Shown: in pieces, positions 8,685 to 18,983 of the stretch | Layout: every line of letters begins with the position of its first letter | How positions within the stretch are numbered: position 1 is the first letter of the stretch | NCBI RefSeq assembly: GCF_008807075.1 | Contig: NZ_CP035632.1 | Coordinates: 1,426,001 to 1,490,000, forward strand | DNA: 64,000 nt | Direction of reading: 5' to 3' | From: Synechococcus sp. RSCCF101 | Lineage (GTDB): Bacteria > Cyanobacteriota > Cyanobacteriia > PCC-6307 > Cyanobiaceae | Translations under genes and position numbers: made by a program | Notes under the pieces: model-generated | What the model saw: the letters and a program-made list of their open reading frames with translations, nothing else | Database searches by the model: none | What the model was told of the DNA's origin: nothing

Positions 8685-9045
8685 CGGCCGATTCGCTCCA
8701 GGGGGTCTGAGCGAGCAGGAACTCCGTCACGGGGCGTCCACCGATGACGTGCTCGTGGATGATGCGCTCCATCCGCTCGGGGGTCACACCTCCGTACCAG
8801 TGGCCGTCCGGCCAGATCAGCAGCACCGGCCCATCGCGGCAGACCCGCAGGCAGTCCACCTTGCTGCGAAGCACACGCCCCTCGGGACGGTCCGCCTTCT
8901 CCAGGCCGAGGTCGCGCACCAGTTGCTTGAGCCGCGCCCAGCTGCGGGCCCCCTCGGCGGGATCGCAGCAGGCGGCGTTGGTTGGGGTGGCACAGAGCAG
9001 CAGGTGACAGGCCACCCCCGTGGCGCGGAGATCGGCAGGGTTCAT
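8671..9045 (-). CDS. Thioredoxin-like [2Fe-2S] ferredoxin-type protein
   Basis: A 124-residue protein with the pattern of thioredoxin-like [2Fe-2S] ferredoxins. It begins [16 protein letters not shown], with three Cys, and continues [19 protein letters not shown], with two more. The rest ([27 protein letters not shown]) matches the C-terminal part of this fold. It likely acts in electron transfer or cluster handling. The start codon overlaps the stop of dxr by four bases (ATGA), so it is the second gene of a dxr operon. DXP reductoisomerase itself uses NADPH, while later MEP enzymes use ferredoxin, so a functional link is possible but unproven. Confidence 0.8.
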   Translation of the reverse strand: MNPADLRATGVACHLLLCATPTNAACCDPAEGARSWARLKQLVRDLGLEKADRPEGRVLRSKVDCLRVCRDGPVLLIWPDGHWYGGVTPERMERIIHEHVIGGRPVTEFLLAQTPWSESAVNPV

Positions 9046-10259
9046 GCGGCCAGAAGCGGAGCGGCGGCCTCACGCACCGCCCGGCGGGCCCAGCGGTCCA
9101 CCGCGAGGATGCCGTCCAGGTCGGGCGCAGCCATCAGGTCACTGCGGTGGCGGTCACAGGCGGCCTCGATCAGGCGCGGGATGTCGAGGAAGGCCACCTG
9201 CTCCTCCAGGAACAGGGCCACCGCCTGTTCATTGGCCGCGTTGAGCACCGCCGGCATGCTGCCGCCGGCCCGGCCGGCGGCATAGGCCAGCTCCATGCAC
9301 GGGTACTTCTCCCGATCCGGCAGGCGGAAACTGAGCTGGCCGAGCCGGGCGAGATCGAGCCGCGGCCATGGGGTGGCGATGCGCTCTGGCCAGCTCATGG
9401 CGTAGAGGATCGGCAGTTTCATGTCCGGCCAGCCCAGCTGGGCCAGCACCGAGGAATCCTCCAGCTCCACCATCGAATGGATGATGCTCTGGGGGTGGAT
9501 CACGATCTCGATCGCGTCGTACGAGACCCCGAACAGGTAGTGCGCCTCGATCACCTCCAGGCCCTTGTTCATCAGGGTGGCCGAGTCCACCGTGATCTTG
9601 CGGCCCATGCTCCAGTTGGGATGGCTGGTGGCATCGGCCACCGTCGCCCGGGCCAGGTCGGCGGCCGGCCAGTCGCGGAAGGCGCCGCCGGAGGCCGTGA
9701 GCTGGATGCGGCGCAGTCCCGGCGTCGGCTGGCCGGTGGAGAGGCGGGCGGTGTCCGGCCAGGGGGTGCCCTGCAGGCACTGGAAGATGGCCGAGTGCTC
9801 CGAATCGGCGGGCAGCAGCCGGCTGCCGCTGGCCTGCAGGGCGGGCAGCACCACCGGCGCGGCGGCGATCAGGGTCTCCTTGTTGGCCAGCGCCAGGTCC
9901 TTGCCGGCCCGGATCGCGGCCAGGGTGGGCATCAGACCGGCACAGCCGACGATTCCCGTCACCACCAGATCGGCGCTGGACCAGGCGGCGACAGCCTCCA
10001 GACCCTCGGCGCCGGCCAGCAGCAGCGGCCGGTGCCCCGCCGGGTCCCGAGCCACCTGATCGCGCAGCGCGCCCAGCAGGTCGGGATCCGCCACCGCCAC
10101 CACCTCGGGCCGGTGGCGACGAATCTGCTCCGCAAGCAGGCCGAGGTTGCGGCCGGCGCTGAGCGCCACCACGCGGAAGCGCTCGGGGAATTCCTCGACG
10201 ATCTGCAGGGTCTGCGTGCCGATGGAGCCAGTGGACCCCAGCACGCTGATGGCTTTCAT
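9042..10259 (-). CDS. dxr: 1-deoxy-D-xylulose 5-phosphate reductoisomerase
   Basis: Second step of the MEP isoprenoid pathway: NADPH-dependent rearrangement and reduction of DXP to MEP in the cytosol. The NADPH motif [18 protein letters not shown] is at the N-terminus. Substrate and metal residues sit in [26 protein letters not shown] and the block [20 protein letters not shown]. The length (405 residues) is normal and no damage is visible. It ends in a four-base overlap with the downstream [2Fe-2S] protein gene and is divergent from the transporter gene with about 56 bases between. Confidence 0.97.
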   Translation of the reverse strand: MKAISVLGSTGSIGTQTLQIVEEFPERFRVVALSAGRNLGLLAEQIRRHRPEVVAVADPDLLGALRDQVARDPAGHRPLLLAGAEGLEAVAAWSSADLVVTGIVGCAGLMPTLAAIRAGKDLALANKETLIAAAPVVLPALQASGSRLLPADSEHSAIFQCLQGTPWPDTARLSTGQPTPGLRRIQLTASGGAFRDWPAADLARATVADATSHPNWSMGRKITVDSATLMNKGLEVIEAHYLFGVSYDAIEIVIHPQSIIHSMVELEDSSVLAQLGWPDMKLPILYAMSWPERIATPWPRLDLARLGQLSFRLPDREKYPCMELAYAAGRAGGSMPAVLNAANEQAVALFLEEQVAFLDIPRLIEAACDRHRSDLMAAPDLDGILAVDRWARRAVREAAAPLLAA

Positions 10260-10315
10260 GGCCGCCCGGTTGCAGGGGCCCTAGTCTCCCACCTCCATTC
10301 GGCCCCCGGCGCGCC

Positions 10316-11680
10316 ATGCCCCAGCCCCACCTGGAGTCTGCGGCCAAGCCGGGACGGGGACGGGAACGCTGGGGGTCCGGGTTCGGCTTCGTGCTGGCCG
10401 CGGCCGGCAGTGCCGTCGGACTCGGCAACCTCTGGGGCTTCGCTTACCGGGCCTCCCAGGGAGGCGGCGGAGCCTTCGTGCTGCTGTACCTGCTGATCGT
10501 GCTGGCGGTGTGCCTGCCGGTGCTGATCGCCGAGATGGTACTGGGTCGCAGCACCCGGCACAGCCCGCTGCTGGCGCCGATCACCGCCGGTGGCGCCCGC
10601 TGGGCCTGGCTGGGCTGGCTCTTCCAGCTGGCGGCCTGCGGCATCCTGGCGTTCTACGCGGTTCTGATGGGCTGGACGGGCCGGACCCTCCTCCATGCCC
10701 TGCTCAGCGGCCTGCCCCGGAGCATCGAGGAGGCCGAGGGGTTCTTCGAGGCGATCAGCGGCGGCGGCGGCGCCCTGCTCGGCCAGCTGCTCAGCCTGGT
10801 GCTCACCGCCCTCGTGGTGGCCGGTGGCGTGCGCCGGGGCATCGAACGCCTGTCCCGCTGGGTGATGCCCCTGCTCTTCCTGCTGCTGCTGGTGCTCGCC
10901 GGCTGGGCCGCGACCCTTCCCGATGCCACGGCGGGCTACCGGGAATTCCTGCTGAGCTGGGATGCCGCGAAGCTGCTGGACCCATCCACGATCCGGAACG
11001 CCTTCAGCCAGGCCTTCTTCTCGATCGGGACCGGGATCGGATGCATCCTGGCCTACGCCGCCTACCTGGACCAGCGCAGCCCCCTGCCGCGGGAGGCCGT
11101 GGCGGTGGTGGCGATGGACACGCTGGTGGGCCTGATGGCCGGACTGGTGACCTTTCCGGTGGTGATGAGCTTCGGGCTGGCCAAGCTCGTGAGCGCCAGC
11201 ACGGTGGGCACCCTCTTCATCGCCCTCCCCACCGGCATGGCCTCCCTCGGTGATGGGGGCCGCTGGGTCGCCGTCGCCTTCTTCAGCCTCGCCTACATGG
11301 CCGCCATCACCTCTTCGGTGTCGCTGCTGGAGGTTCCCGTGGCCTCCCTGATGGACCGGCTGGGGTGGACCCGACCGAGGGCGGTGTGGCTCTCCAGCGC
11401 CGCGATCTTCGTGGCGGGGGTCCCCTCGGCCCTGAACATCAGCGTGCTGGGCCGGATGGACGCGGTCTTCGGCGGCGTGATGCTGATCGCTGGCGGACTG
11501 GCCCTGGCGGTGCTGCTGGGCTGGATCGACCCGCAGCGCTTCGAGGCGGATCTGGAGGGTTCCGGCAGCCCCGCCGGCCTGCGGCGCTGGCTGCTGCGGG
11601 TGCTGCGCTGGCTGTCGCCCCCCTGCATCGCCCTGGGCCTGATCTTCTCGCTGCTGGACCTCGTGCGCGACTGGAGCTGA
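10316..11680 (+). CDS. Sodium-dependent transporter, NSS (LeuT/SNF) family
   Basis: A 454-residue inner-membrane symporter with about 11-12 hydrophobic segments. The first helix carries the NSS signature GFVLAAAGSAVGLGNLWGF, where the unwound sodium and substrate site lies. Further on, FSQAFFSIGTGIGCILAYAAY resembles TM6, and AAITSSVSLLEVPVASLMD resembles TM8. Members carry amino acids or related amines with Na+. The specific substrate cannot be read from the sequence. The gene is monocistronic and followed by a small ORF 70 bases later. Confidence 0.9.
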   Translation: MPQPHLESAAKPGRGRERWGSGFGFVLAAAGSAVGLGNLWGFAYRASQGGGGAFVLLYLLIVLAVCLPVLIAEMVLGRSTRHSPLLAPITAGGARWAWLGWLFQLAACGILAFYAVLMGWTGRTLLHALLSGLPRSIEEAEGFFEAISGGGGALLGQLLSLVLTALVVAGGVRRGIERLSRWVMPLLFLLLLVLAGWAATLPDATAGYREFLLSWDAAKLLDPSTIRNAFSQAFFSIGTGIGCILAYAAYLDQRSPLPREAVAVVAMDTLVGLMAGLVTFPVVMSFGLAKLVSASTVGTLFIALPTGMASLGDGGRWVAVAFFSLAYMAAITSSVSLLEVPVASLMDRLGWTRPRAVWLSSAAIFVAGVPSALNISVLGRMDAVFGGVMLIAGGLALAVLLGWIDPQRFEADLEGSGSPAGLRRWLLRVLRWLSPPCIALGLIFSLLDLVRDWS

Positions 11681-11749
11681 TCCGCCCCCTGGCGGCAGCC
11701 GCCGGTTCGCCAGGATCCCCGGCGGTCCTCCCCTGCTCGATCCCGAACC

Positions 11750-11992
11750 ATGGCCTGGTGGCAACGCTGGAATTTCATCGCCCGCGCCCGACTCGAGCGG
11801 GAGGTCTGGGACGCGTTCGAGCGCGGCGAGGATCTGGAGGGCCGGCTGGAGGCCATCCGGGAGGAGGCCGGAATGGACCCGGGCCAGCGGCTGCGCCTCG
11901 ATGTCTGGACCACGACGCTGCCACGGGTGCGGCGGATCGAGGGAATGATGCAGGGCCAGACCCGTCGCCCTGAACCGCCATCGGACGCTTGA
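11750..11992 (+). CDS. Small hypothetical protein, 80 residues
   Basis: A short soluble protein starting MAWWQRWNFIARARLEREVW, rich in charged residues and predicted helical (DLEGRLEAIREEAGMDPG). It has no membrane segment or known motif. It lies between the NSS transporter and the convergent cysS gene with short gaps (70 and 20 bases), and its codon use is like its neighbours. I do not recognise the family. Confidence 0.55.
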   Translation: MAWWQRWNFIARARLEREVWDAFERGEDLEGRLEAIREEAGMDPGQRLRLDVWTTTLPRVRRIEGMMQGQTRRPEPPSDA

Positions 11993-12011
11993 TGCGACAG
12001 GGAGGCGTTGG

Positions 12012-13570
12012 TCAGCGCCGCAGCCAGTCGGTGCGACCGCCGGCCTTGTCGACCAGTTCGATGCCCTGCTCGCGCAGTTCAGCCCGGATGCGATCCGCTT
12101 CGGCGTAGTTGCGGGCCGCCTTGGCCTCGGCTCGCGCCGCGATGGCCGCAAGGATCGCCGCCTCAGCCTCGCCGGGCTCGTCCTCAGGCGCCTGCACCGA
12201 TGTCCGCTCGGATGCCGAGGACGCGCTCAGACCCAGGACTCCCGCCAGCTCCACCAGCAATCGCCAGGACTCCTCCAGTGCCTCGGGGCGCTCCTGACCG
12301 GTGAGCACCTCAGCAGCGGCCTCGCCCCGCTCAAGACGTCGCGCGATCGCCTTGAGCGGTCGGGCCAGATCGAACAGCACCGCCAGGGCCCCGGAGGTGT
12401 TGAGGTCGTCGTCCATGGCCGCGAGGAAGCGGCCACGCACGTCGCCCGACGCGCCGCCAGCCTCCGGGGCCGGAGGAGCGACAGCCCGGCGGGTGGTGAC
12501 GGGCTCCGGCACGGCGTCCGTCCAGCCGAGAGCCGCACCGAAGCGCGCACCGAGCGCGAGCGCGTCACGCAGACCGGCCCAGCCCGTGGCGGCGGCATCC
12601 AGGGCCGCCTGGGTGAAATCGAGCGGTTTGCGGTAATGCGCCTGGAGCACGAACAACCGCAGGGTCATCGGGCTTACGCCGGACTCCAGCAGGGCGCGGA
12701 TGGTGGTGAAGTTGCCGAGCGACTTGCTCATCTTCTCGCCCCCCACATTCACCATGCCGTTGTGCAGCCAGTAGCGGGCCAGCGGCTGGCCGGTGGCCGC
12801 CTCGGACTGGGCGATCTCGTTTTCATGGTGCGGGAAGACCAGATCCGCCCCCCCAGGTGGATGTCGATGCTGTCTCCGAGCTCCTGCCGGACCATGGCCG
12901 AACACTCGATGTGCCAGCCCGGCCGTCCCGGCCCCCAGGGGGAGGGATAGCTCGGTTCACCGGGCTTGGCGGCTTTCCAGAGGGCGAAATCGAAGGGATG
13001 CCGCTTGCGGGCGTCCTCTCCGTCCCCGACACGGCCGCTGGCGCCCTCCTGCTGCTCCTTCAGATCGCGTTGGCTGAGCTTGCCGTAGTCCGGCCGCCCG
13101 CTGACGGCGAAGTACACGTCCCCCTCGCTGCTGTAGGCCGCCCCTTTCTGCTGCAGTTCCGTGATCAGCTCCCGGATCGGGTCCAGGCAGGCGGTGGCCC
13201 GGGGCATCCGATCGGCCCGCAGGATGTTGAGCGCATCCATGTCGGTGAAGAAGGCCGCGATGTTGCGTTCACTCACCGTCTGCATCGACACCTGCTCCTC
13301 GGCGGCGCGGCGGAGGATCTTGTCGTCGATGTCGGTGAAGTTCTGAACGAACGTCACCGCATAGCCCCGCCAGATCAGATAGCGGCGCAGCACATCCCAG
13401 ACGAGGTAGCTGCGGGCATGCCCCAGATGGCAGAGGTCGTAGACCGTGACCCCGCAGCAGTAGAGGCTGACCGCCCCGGGCCGGAGGGGCTCGAACGGCT
13501 CCTGACGGCGGGTGAGGGTGTTGGTGAGCCGGAGGGACAAGGCGCTTGGCGGGCGACGCGGGGCCAGCAT
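12012..13570 (-). CDS. cysS: Cysteinyl-tRNA synthetase, interrupted by a one-base frameshift
   Basis: Class I aminoacyl-tRNA synthetase that charges tRNA-Cys. The first part (start ATG 13570) has the zinc Cys in YCCGVTVYD, the HIGH-type motif HLGHARSYL and GWHIECSAM. The second part has [16 protein letters not shown] (zinc ligands) and the KMSKS motif [10 protein letters not shown]. The two parts are in different frames. The junction is a C7 run at 12848-12854 on the plus strand. One extra base joins IDIHLGG directly to [11 protein letters not shown], the family sequence. Since this enzyme is essential and no second copy is in view, a sequencing or assembly error is the likely cause. The C-terminal anticodon domain is complete. 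Confidence 0.9.
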
Positions 13571-13617
13571 GGTGACAGCCAGACCAATCTCGCGCGCGGC
13601 CTGGAGACCCCACAGCC

Positions 13618-14379
13618 ATGACCTACTGGCTCAGCAAGGTGCTGCCGCTGCTCGTGCTGCCGCTGGGCCTGGTGCTCTGGCTGCTGCTGGCAGGCTGGAT
13701 CAGCGGCCGTCGCTGGCCCGTGCTGCTGGCCCTGGTGCTGCTCTGGATCAGCTCCACTCCGATCGTGGCTCAGGGGCTCTGGCGCTGGCTGGAGAAGCCC
13801 TGGCTACGCCGGCAGGCCGATGCCGCCCCCCGCGCCGAGGCGATCGTGGTGCTCAGCGGCGGCCGCCATCCGGCGCCCGGATCGGCCCGGCTGAAGGAGT
13901 GGCACGATCCCGACCGCTTCCTGGCGGGGCTGAATCTCTGGCGGGCCGGCCGGGCGCCGCGGCTGATCTTCACCGGAGGGGTGAGTCCCTTCCAGCCGGG
14001 CATGCCCAGCGAAGGCTCGCTCTACCGGGAGGAAGCCACGGATCTGGGCATCCCCTCCGGTGCGATCGCGGTCACCGGAGCGGTGCTCAACACCGCCGAT
14101 GAGGCCCGGGCGGTGGCCCGCCTGGTGCCCGGGGCCGGCGACGACGCACCGCGAATCCTCCTGGTCACCAGCGCCTTCCACATGCGCCGCGCCCAGCGAC
14201 TGTTCGAACGCCAGGGGCTGGCCGTGGAGCCCTTCCCGGTGGACTTCCAGGCCAGGGGCCTCTGGGCCGGCTCTCTCTGGCGGGATCCGCTGGTCTGGAT
14301 TCCGAGCGCCCGCGGGCTGGACGGCACCAGCCGGGCCCTGCGGGAGCTGATGGGCCGGCTGGTGCACCGGACCTGGTGA
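13618..14379 (+). CDS. DUF218 (YdcF/SanA/ElyC-like) membrane protein
   Basis: A 253-residue protein with two N-terminal hydrophobic helices ([40 protein letters not shown]) and a DUF218 domain: [36 protein letters not shown] and [23 protein letters not shown]218 proteins such as ElyC and SanA are involved in envelope integrity in enterobacteria; the cyanobacterial role is not established. The gene is divergent from cysS (47 bases) and ends 28 bases before the convergent polA. Confidence 0.85.
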   Translation: MTYWLSKVLPLLVLPLGLVLWLLLAGWISGRRWPVLLALVLLWISSTPIVAQGLWRWLEKPWLRRQADAAPRAEAIVVLSGGRHPAPGSARLKEWHDPDRFLAGLNLWRAGRAPRLIFTGGVSPFQPGMPSEGSLYREEATDLGIPSGAIAVTGAVLNTADEARAVARLVPGAGDDAPRILLVTSAFHMRRAQRLFERQGLAVEPFPVDFQARGLWAGSLWRDPLVWIPSARGLDGTSRALRELMGRLVHRTW

Positions 14380-14407
14380 GGCTCGCGCGGCCCGCCTGGG
14401 ACACAGC

Positions 14408-17347
14408 TCATTTGGCGTCCATCCAGCTGGCGCCGAGTCCCGTCTCCACCACCAGGGGCACGCTGAGACGCACCGCCTCCTCCATCGTGCGGCGCACCAG
14501 TGGCACCACGACCTCCACCGCCTCCGGCTGCACCTCCAGCACCAGTTCGTCGTGCACCTGCAGCAGCAGGCGGGCCGGCAGATCGCGCTCCAGCAGCTGC
14601 CGCTGCAGGGCCACCATCGCCAGCTTGATGATGTCGGCGCTGGACCCCTGGATCGGGGCATTGGCCGCCGCCCGCAGCTGCTGGGCTTCGAGCCCGCCCC
14701 GCCGGGCCATGGCCAGATCGATCTCCATCGGGTCATGGCCCAGCCAGCGCCCAAGACCGGAGCGGTTGAAGGCGAAGGGGCGCCGCCGGCCGAGGATCGT
14801 CTCCACCCAGCCGCGGCTGAGGGCCAGCCGCTCCTGCAGTTCGAGAAAGAGGAACACCTGCGGATAGCGCTCGCGGTAGCGCTGCAGAAACTGGCGGGCC
14901 TCGCTCTGGGAGACACCGGTCTGGCGGGCGAACCGCTGGGCGCCCATGCCGTAGATCACGCCGAAGTTGATCGTCTTGCCCAGCCGGCGCTCCGCCTCGC
15001 TGACCTGATCGCGGTCCAGCAGCAGCCGGGCGGTGAGGGCATGCACGTCCTCACCGCTGCGGTAGGCCTCCTGCAGCAGGGGTTCGCCCGAGAGGTGGGC
15101 CAGGATGCGCAGCTCGATCTGGGAGTAGTCGGCGCTGAGCAGCTGCCAGCCCTCCTGGGGCAGGAAGGCGCGGCGGATGCGCCGGCTGAACTCGGTGCGG
15201 ACCGGAATGTTCTGCAGGTTGGGGTTGCTGCTGCTGAGGCGACCGGTGGCGGTGACGGCCTGGTTGAAATCGGTGTGCACCCGGCCGGTCTCGGGCTCCA
15301 CCAGGGCCGGCAGGGCATCCACGTAGGTGCTCAGCAGCTTGCTGAGGGTGCGGTGCTCCAGCACGAGCGGCACCACGGGATGGTCCTCCTCCAGCCGCTC
15401 GAGCACGGCGGCATCCGTGCTCCAGCCGGTCTTGGTGCGCCGGGATTTGCGGCGATCCAGCCCCAGCGTGTCGAACAGCAGCTCCCCCAGCTGCTTCGGG
15501 GAGGCCAGGTTGAAGTCGGTTCCGGCAGCCGCCCGGGCCCGGCTCTGCAGATCCTCGAGGGTGGCGTGCCACTCCCCGGCGAGGCCTTCGAGGTAGGGCA
15601 CATCGATGCGGATGCCGGTGGCCTCCATGGCCGCCAGCACGGGCTCCAGGGGCAGCTCCACCCCGTCGAGCAGCGCGGGGAGGGGCTCACCCATGCCCGT
15701 GAGCTCCTGCCGCAGCAGCAGAGCCAGGCGGCGGGTGAGGTGCACATCCATCGCGCAGTAGCGCGCCGCCTCATCGACGGGAACATCGGCGAAGGTCTGA
15801 CCCTTGCCCACCAGATCCGTGTAAGCGGTGGGCCGGAAGCCGAATCGCCCCTCCGCCATGGCCTCCAGGCTGTGGCGAGCGGTGGCGTCGCGCAGATAGT
15901 CGGCCAGCAGGGTGTCCATCACCACGCCGCCGAGGGCCAGGCCATGCCGCAGCAGGATCAGTCGGTCGTACTTGGCGTTCTGCAGGGCCTTGGGATGGGC
16001 TGTGCTGGCCAGCCAGGGCGCCAGGGCCGTGAGCACCTGCTCAAGCGGCAGCTGCTCGCCCGTCTCGTGGTGGCCCACGGGCACGTAGGCCAGCTCACCC
16101 GGCTGATCTCCCCAGCAGAACCCCAGCCCCACCAGTTCGGCGCGGAAGGGGTTGAGGTCGGTGGTCTCGGTGTCGAAGGCCACCGGAGCGGCGGGATCGG
16201 TGCACGCCGTGAGCCGCCGCACCAGCGTCTCCAATGCCGTGGTGGTTGTGATCCGCTCCGGTTCCAGCTCCGGCGCCGCGGCGGCTTCCGGGAGCGCCGG
16301 GGAGGCGTCCTCGTCGGGAGTCTGCAGAGCGTCGTCGGGAACCGGCGCAGGGCCCTTCCCTGTCCTCCCTGGGCTGGCCGCCGCTGTCTGGGCCTGCCCG
16401 CTGGAGAACAGCTCCGAGAAGCGGTCCAGCTGACGGGCCAGGCTGTTGAGCTCCAGGCCCCTGAGGCGCTCCTCAAGCGCGTCCCGCTGCACCTGACCCA
16501 GGGTCCAGCCGGCCGGCTCCGGCAGGGGCACATCGGTGCGGATCCGGGCCAGAAGCCGTGAGCGGTAGGCCTGCTCCCGGTCGCGGCTCAGCTTCCCCTT
16601 GAGGGCCCCCTTGATCACACCTTTGCTGGCCTTGTCCCCCTCCAGGCCGTCGAGAGCGGCATAGACCGCATCGAGATCACCGTTCTCGCCCAGCAGGGCG
16701 ACCGCGGTCTTGGGGCCCACGCCCCGAACACCCGGGATGTTGTCGGAGCTGTCGCCGGTGAGGGCCTTGAGGTCCACCACGTCGCCGGGCGCCACCCCGA
16801 GCTTGCCCACCACGCCCTCGGCGGTGATCAGGGTGGGCTTGCCGCTGCGGGCGTTGGGGCCGCCGCCCATGTAGAGCACCGCGATGTCGCGGCGGTCATC
16901 CACCAGCTGGAACAGGTCGCGGTCGCCGGAGAGGATCCGCACCGCCCAGCCCTGGCCGGCCGCCCGCTCGGCCAGAGTGCCGAGCACGTCATCGGCCTCA
17001 TAGCCCACCGCACTGCAGAGGGAGATCTCCAGCTGCTCCTTCAGGATCGACTGCAGGTTCGCCAGATCCGAGAAGAAGATCTCCGGCGCCTCCTCCCGGT
17101 GGGCCTTGTAGGCCGGATCGGCCTCGTGGCGGAAGGTGGGTTCGCCGGTGTCGAAGGCGATGGTCACCCCGCGCGGCCGCAGGCCGTCGCAGGTGTCGAG
17201 AAGGGCCTTGAGAAAGCCGTAGGTGACGCTCGTGGGCACCCCCTCACGGGTGGCCAACCCCCCCGCGCCACCCTTGGCGAAGGCATAGAAGCTGCGGAAG
17301 GCCAGCGAATGGCCATCCACCAGAAGCAGCAGCGGTTTCTCGGCCAT
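14408..17347 (-). CDS. polA: DNA polymerase I
   Basis: A 979-residue repair and replication polymerase with three domains. The N-terminal 5'-3' nuclease includes LLLVDGHSLAFRSFYAF, AVGYEADDVLGTLA and TGDSSDNIPGVRGVGPKTA. The 3'-5' exonuclease keeps its acidic pair (VAFDTETTDLNP), so proofreading looks active. The polymerase shows motif A (LLSADYSQIELRILAHLSG), the finger block RLGKTINFGVIYGMG and motif C (LLQVHDELVLEV). There is a Pro/Ala/Glu-rich linker of about 50 residues between the nuclease and exonuclease domains. Start ATG 17347 was chosen because MAEKPLLLLVDG is the usual N-terminus; an open upstream extension has no family match. Confidence 0.97.
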   Translation of the reverse strand: MAEKPLLLLVDGHSLAFRSFYAFAKGGAGGLATREGVPTSVTYGFLKALLDTCDGLRPRGVTIAFDTGEPTFRHEADPAYKAHREEAPEIFFSDLANLQSILKEQLEISLCSAVGYEADDVLGTLAERAAGQGWAVRILSGDRDLFQLVDDRRDIAVLYMGGGPNARSGKPTLITAEGVVGKLGVAPGDVVDLKALTGDSSDNIPGVRGVGPKTAVALLGENGDLDAVYAALDGLEGDKASKGVIKGALKGKLSRDREQAYRSRLLARIRTDVPLPEPAGWTLGQVQRDALEERLRGLELNSLARQLDRFSELFSSGQAQTAAASPGRTGKGPAPVPDDALQTPDEDASPALPEAAAAPELEPERITTTTALETLVRRLTACTDPAAPVAFDTETTDLNPFRAELVGLGFCWGDQPGELAYVPVGHHETGEQLPLEQVLTALAPWLASTAHPKALQNAKYDRLILLRHGLALGGVVMDTLLADYLRDATARHSLEAMAEGRFGFRPTAYTDLVGKGQTFADVPVDEAARYCAMDVHLTRRLALLLRQELTGMGEPLPALLDGVELPLEPVLAAMEATGIRIDVPYLEGLAGEWHATLEDLQSRARAAAGTDFNLASPKQLGELLFDTLGLDRRKSRRTKTGWSTDAAVLERLEEDHPVVPLVLEHRTLSKLLSTYVDALPALVEPETGRVHTDFNQAVTATGRLSSSNPNLQNIPVRTEFSRRIRRAFLPQEGWQLLSADYSQIELRILAHLSGEPLLQEAYRSGEDVHALTARLLLDRDQVSEAERRLGKTINFGVIYGMGAQRFARQTGVSQSEARQFLQRYRERYPQVFLFLELQERLALSRGWVETILGRRRPFAFNRSGLGRWLGHDPMEIDLAMARRGGLEAQQLRAAANAPIQGSSADIIKLAMVALQRQLLERDLPARLLLQVHDELVLEVQPEAVEVVVPLVRRTMEEAVRLSVPLVVETGLGASWMDAK

Positions 17348-17455
17348 GGGGTCAGCCTGCCAGAGGCCGCCGCGCAGGCTGGGCCAGCCGGCCATGGTCA
17401 CAGCCGGGGGGTATCCGGCATCCTGTGCATTCCTTCCGGCCAGCAGGGTTTCAGC

Positions 17456-17710
17456 ATGTCCCGCACGCCCCGCCGCTATTCGGTGCACCTACACCTCGCC
17501 GGAGGACAGCGGGAGACAGTGCATTTCCCCGACCTCGCCTCCTTTCAGGACTGGTACCAGAACGTGCTCAACGGTCCGGGCACCGAGAGCGGCAACCCGT
17601 TCGTGAACGTGCCCATCGCCGATCTCGATGGCGAGTATCTGGTGGTGCGCGTCCACAGCGTCATCGGTCTGCGGGTGGAGCCGCAGTTCTCAGCCGTCGA
17701 TGACACCTGA
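17456..17710 (+). CDS. Small conserved hypothetical protein, 84 residues
   Basis: A compact soluble protein beginning MSRTPRRYSVHLHLAGGQRE. It has the segments FPDLASFQDWYQNVLNG and NVPIADLDGEYLVVRVHSV, and is probably an alpha/beta fold. It starts 108 bases upstream of and divergent to polA, and its last 11 bases overlap the start of the antiporter gene, so the two are likely co-transcribed. I recognise no catalytic motif. It resembles short cyanobacterial conserved proteins that I cannot name. Confidence 0.65.
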   Translation: MSRTPRRYSVHLHLAGGQRETVHFPDLASFQDWYQNVLNGPGTESGNPFVNVPIADLDGEYLVVRVHSVIGLRVEPQFSAVDDT

Positions 17711-18959
17711 ACGCCTGGGCCTGCTCTGGGGCATCACCGTCTTTGCGGGATCCTCCGCCCGGCTGCTGGCGGTGCTCACCGGCCTGCCGGGAGTGGTGCT
17801 GCTGCTGATCTCGGGCCTGCTGATCGGCAGGGCCGGCCTGAATCTGGTGGAGCCGCTGGATCTGGGGGTGGGCCTGGAGGTGGTGGTGGGTCTGCTGGTC
17901 AGCCTCGTCCTCTTCGACGGTGGCCTGAACCTGCGCCTGCCCGGAACCACGATCAAGGCGGTGGTGCTGCGCATCGTGCTGGTGCGTCTCGCCCTCTCGC
18001 TGCTGGCCGGCGGCCTGGCCGCCCACTGGCTCGCCGGGCTGAGCTGGCCCCTGGCCGCCGTCTACAGCGCCATCGTGCTGGCCACCGGCCCCACCGTGGT
18101 CACACCGCTGGTGCAGCAGATGAATCTTCGGCCGCCCCTGGGGGACGTGCTGGAGGGCGAGGGGTTGGTGCTCGAGCCGGTGGGGGCTGTGCTGGCTCTG
18201 GTGCTGGTGGAGCGGCTTCTCGGTGATCTGCACAGCTGGCAGGATCTCGCCGTGAGCCTGCTGAGCCGGCTGGGAGGTGGCGTGCTGGCCGGCGCCCTCG
18301 CGGGTCTGCTGCTGGCTGAAGCGCTCAGGCGGCTGAAGCCGGACCCCGCCACCGGTCTGCGCCTGCAGCTGACGCTGGGGATGCTGTTCCTGATGTTCGG
18401 GCTGTGCGAGTGGTTGCTGCCGGAATCCGGGCTGCCGGCATCGGTCACAGCGGGTGTGGTGGTGGCACGGCGCGCCTCCACCGCCGCTGAGCAACTCGAT
18501 GATGTGGTGCGGCAGCTGGCCCGTCTGGCGATCACGATGCTGTTCCCGCTGCTGGCCGCGGACGTGTCCTGGGCCGAGCTGAGTCCCCTGGGCTGGGGAG
18601 GTCTGGCCTGCGTGCTGCTGCTGATGCTGGTGGTGCGGCCGCTCTCGATCCTGCTCGCCACCCTTGGCCTGCCGCTGGAGGCCAACCAGAAACTGCTGCT
18701 GGCCTGGCTGGCGCCCCGGGGGATCGTGACCGCCGCCGTGGCCTCCCTGTTCGCCATCAGACTGGAGCAGGAGGGCGTGCTGGGCGCAGGCCGGCTGCAG
18801 GGGCTGGTCTTCCTCACCATCCTCCTCACCGTGGGGCTTCAGGGGCTCACGGCCCGCCCGATGGCGGGAGCGCTCGATCTTGTGGCGAGCAACAGCGAAG
18901 CGGACGACACCTCAGCCGCCCTGACCCCGGAACTGAGCGCCGACCCGCTGAAAGCCTGA
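17700..18959 (+). CDS. Na+/H+ antiporter, CPA1 family
   Basis: A 419-residue membrane protein with about 12 hydrophobic segments. The pattern SLVLFDGGLNLRLPG and ATGPTVVTPLV is characteristic of CPA1 exchangers (NhaP-like), and AWLAPRGIVTAAVASLFA is the late conserved block with the Arg. It would exchange cytoplasmic Na+ for protons. The start ATG 17700 overlaps the preceding small gene by 11 bases. The C-terminal cytosolic tail is short (about 30 residues) with no RCK/TrkA domain. The ion selectivity is inferred from the family. Confidence 0.9.
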   Translation: MTPERLGLLWGITVFAGSSARLLAVLTGLPGVVLLLISGLLIGRAGLNLVEPLDLGVGLEVVVGLLVSLVLFDGGLNLRLPGTTIKAVVLRIVLVRLALSLLAGGLAAHWLAGLSWPLAAVYSAIVLATGPTVVTPLVQQMNLRPPLGDVLEGEGLVLEPVGAVLALVLVERLLGDLHSWQDLAVSLLSRLGGGVLAGALAGLLLAEALRRLKPDPATGLRLQLTLGMLFLMFGLCEWLLPESGLPASVTAGVVVARRASTAAEQLDDVVRQLARLAITMLFPLLAADVSWAELSPLGWGGLACVLLLMLVVRPLSILLATLGLPLEANQKLLLAWLAPRGIVTAAVASLFAIRLEQEGVLGAGRLQGLVFLTILLTVGLQGLTARPMAGALDLVASNSEADDTSAALTPELSADPLKA

Positions 18960-18983
18960 GGCGTGTCGGCCCGTGCGGCGGGC

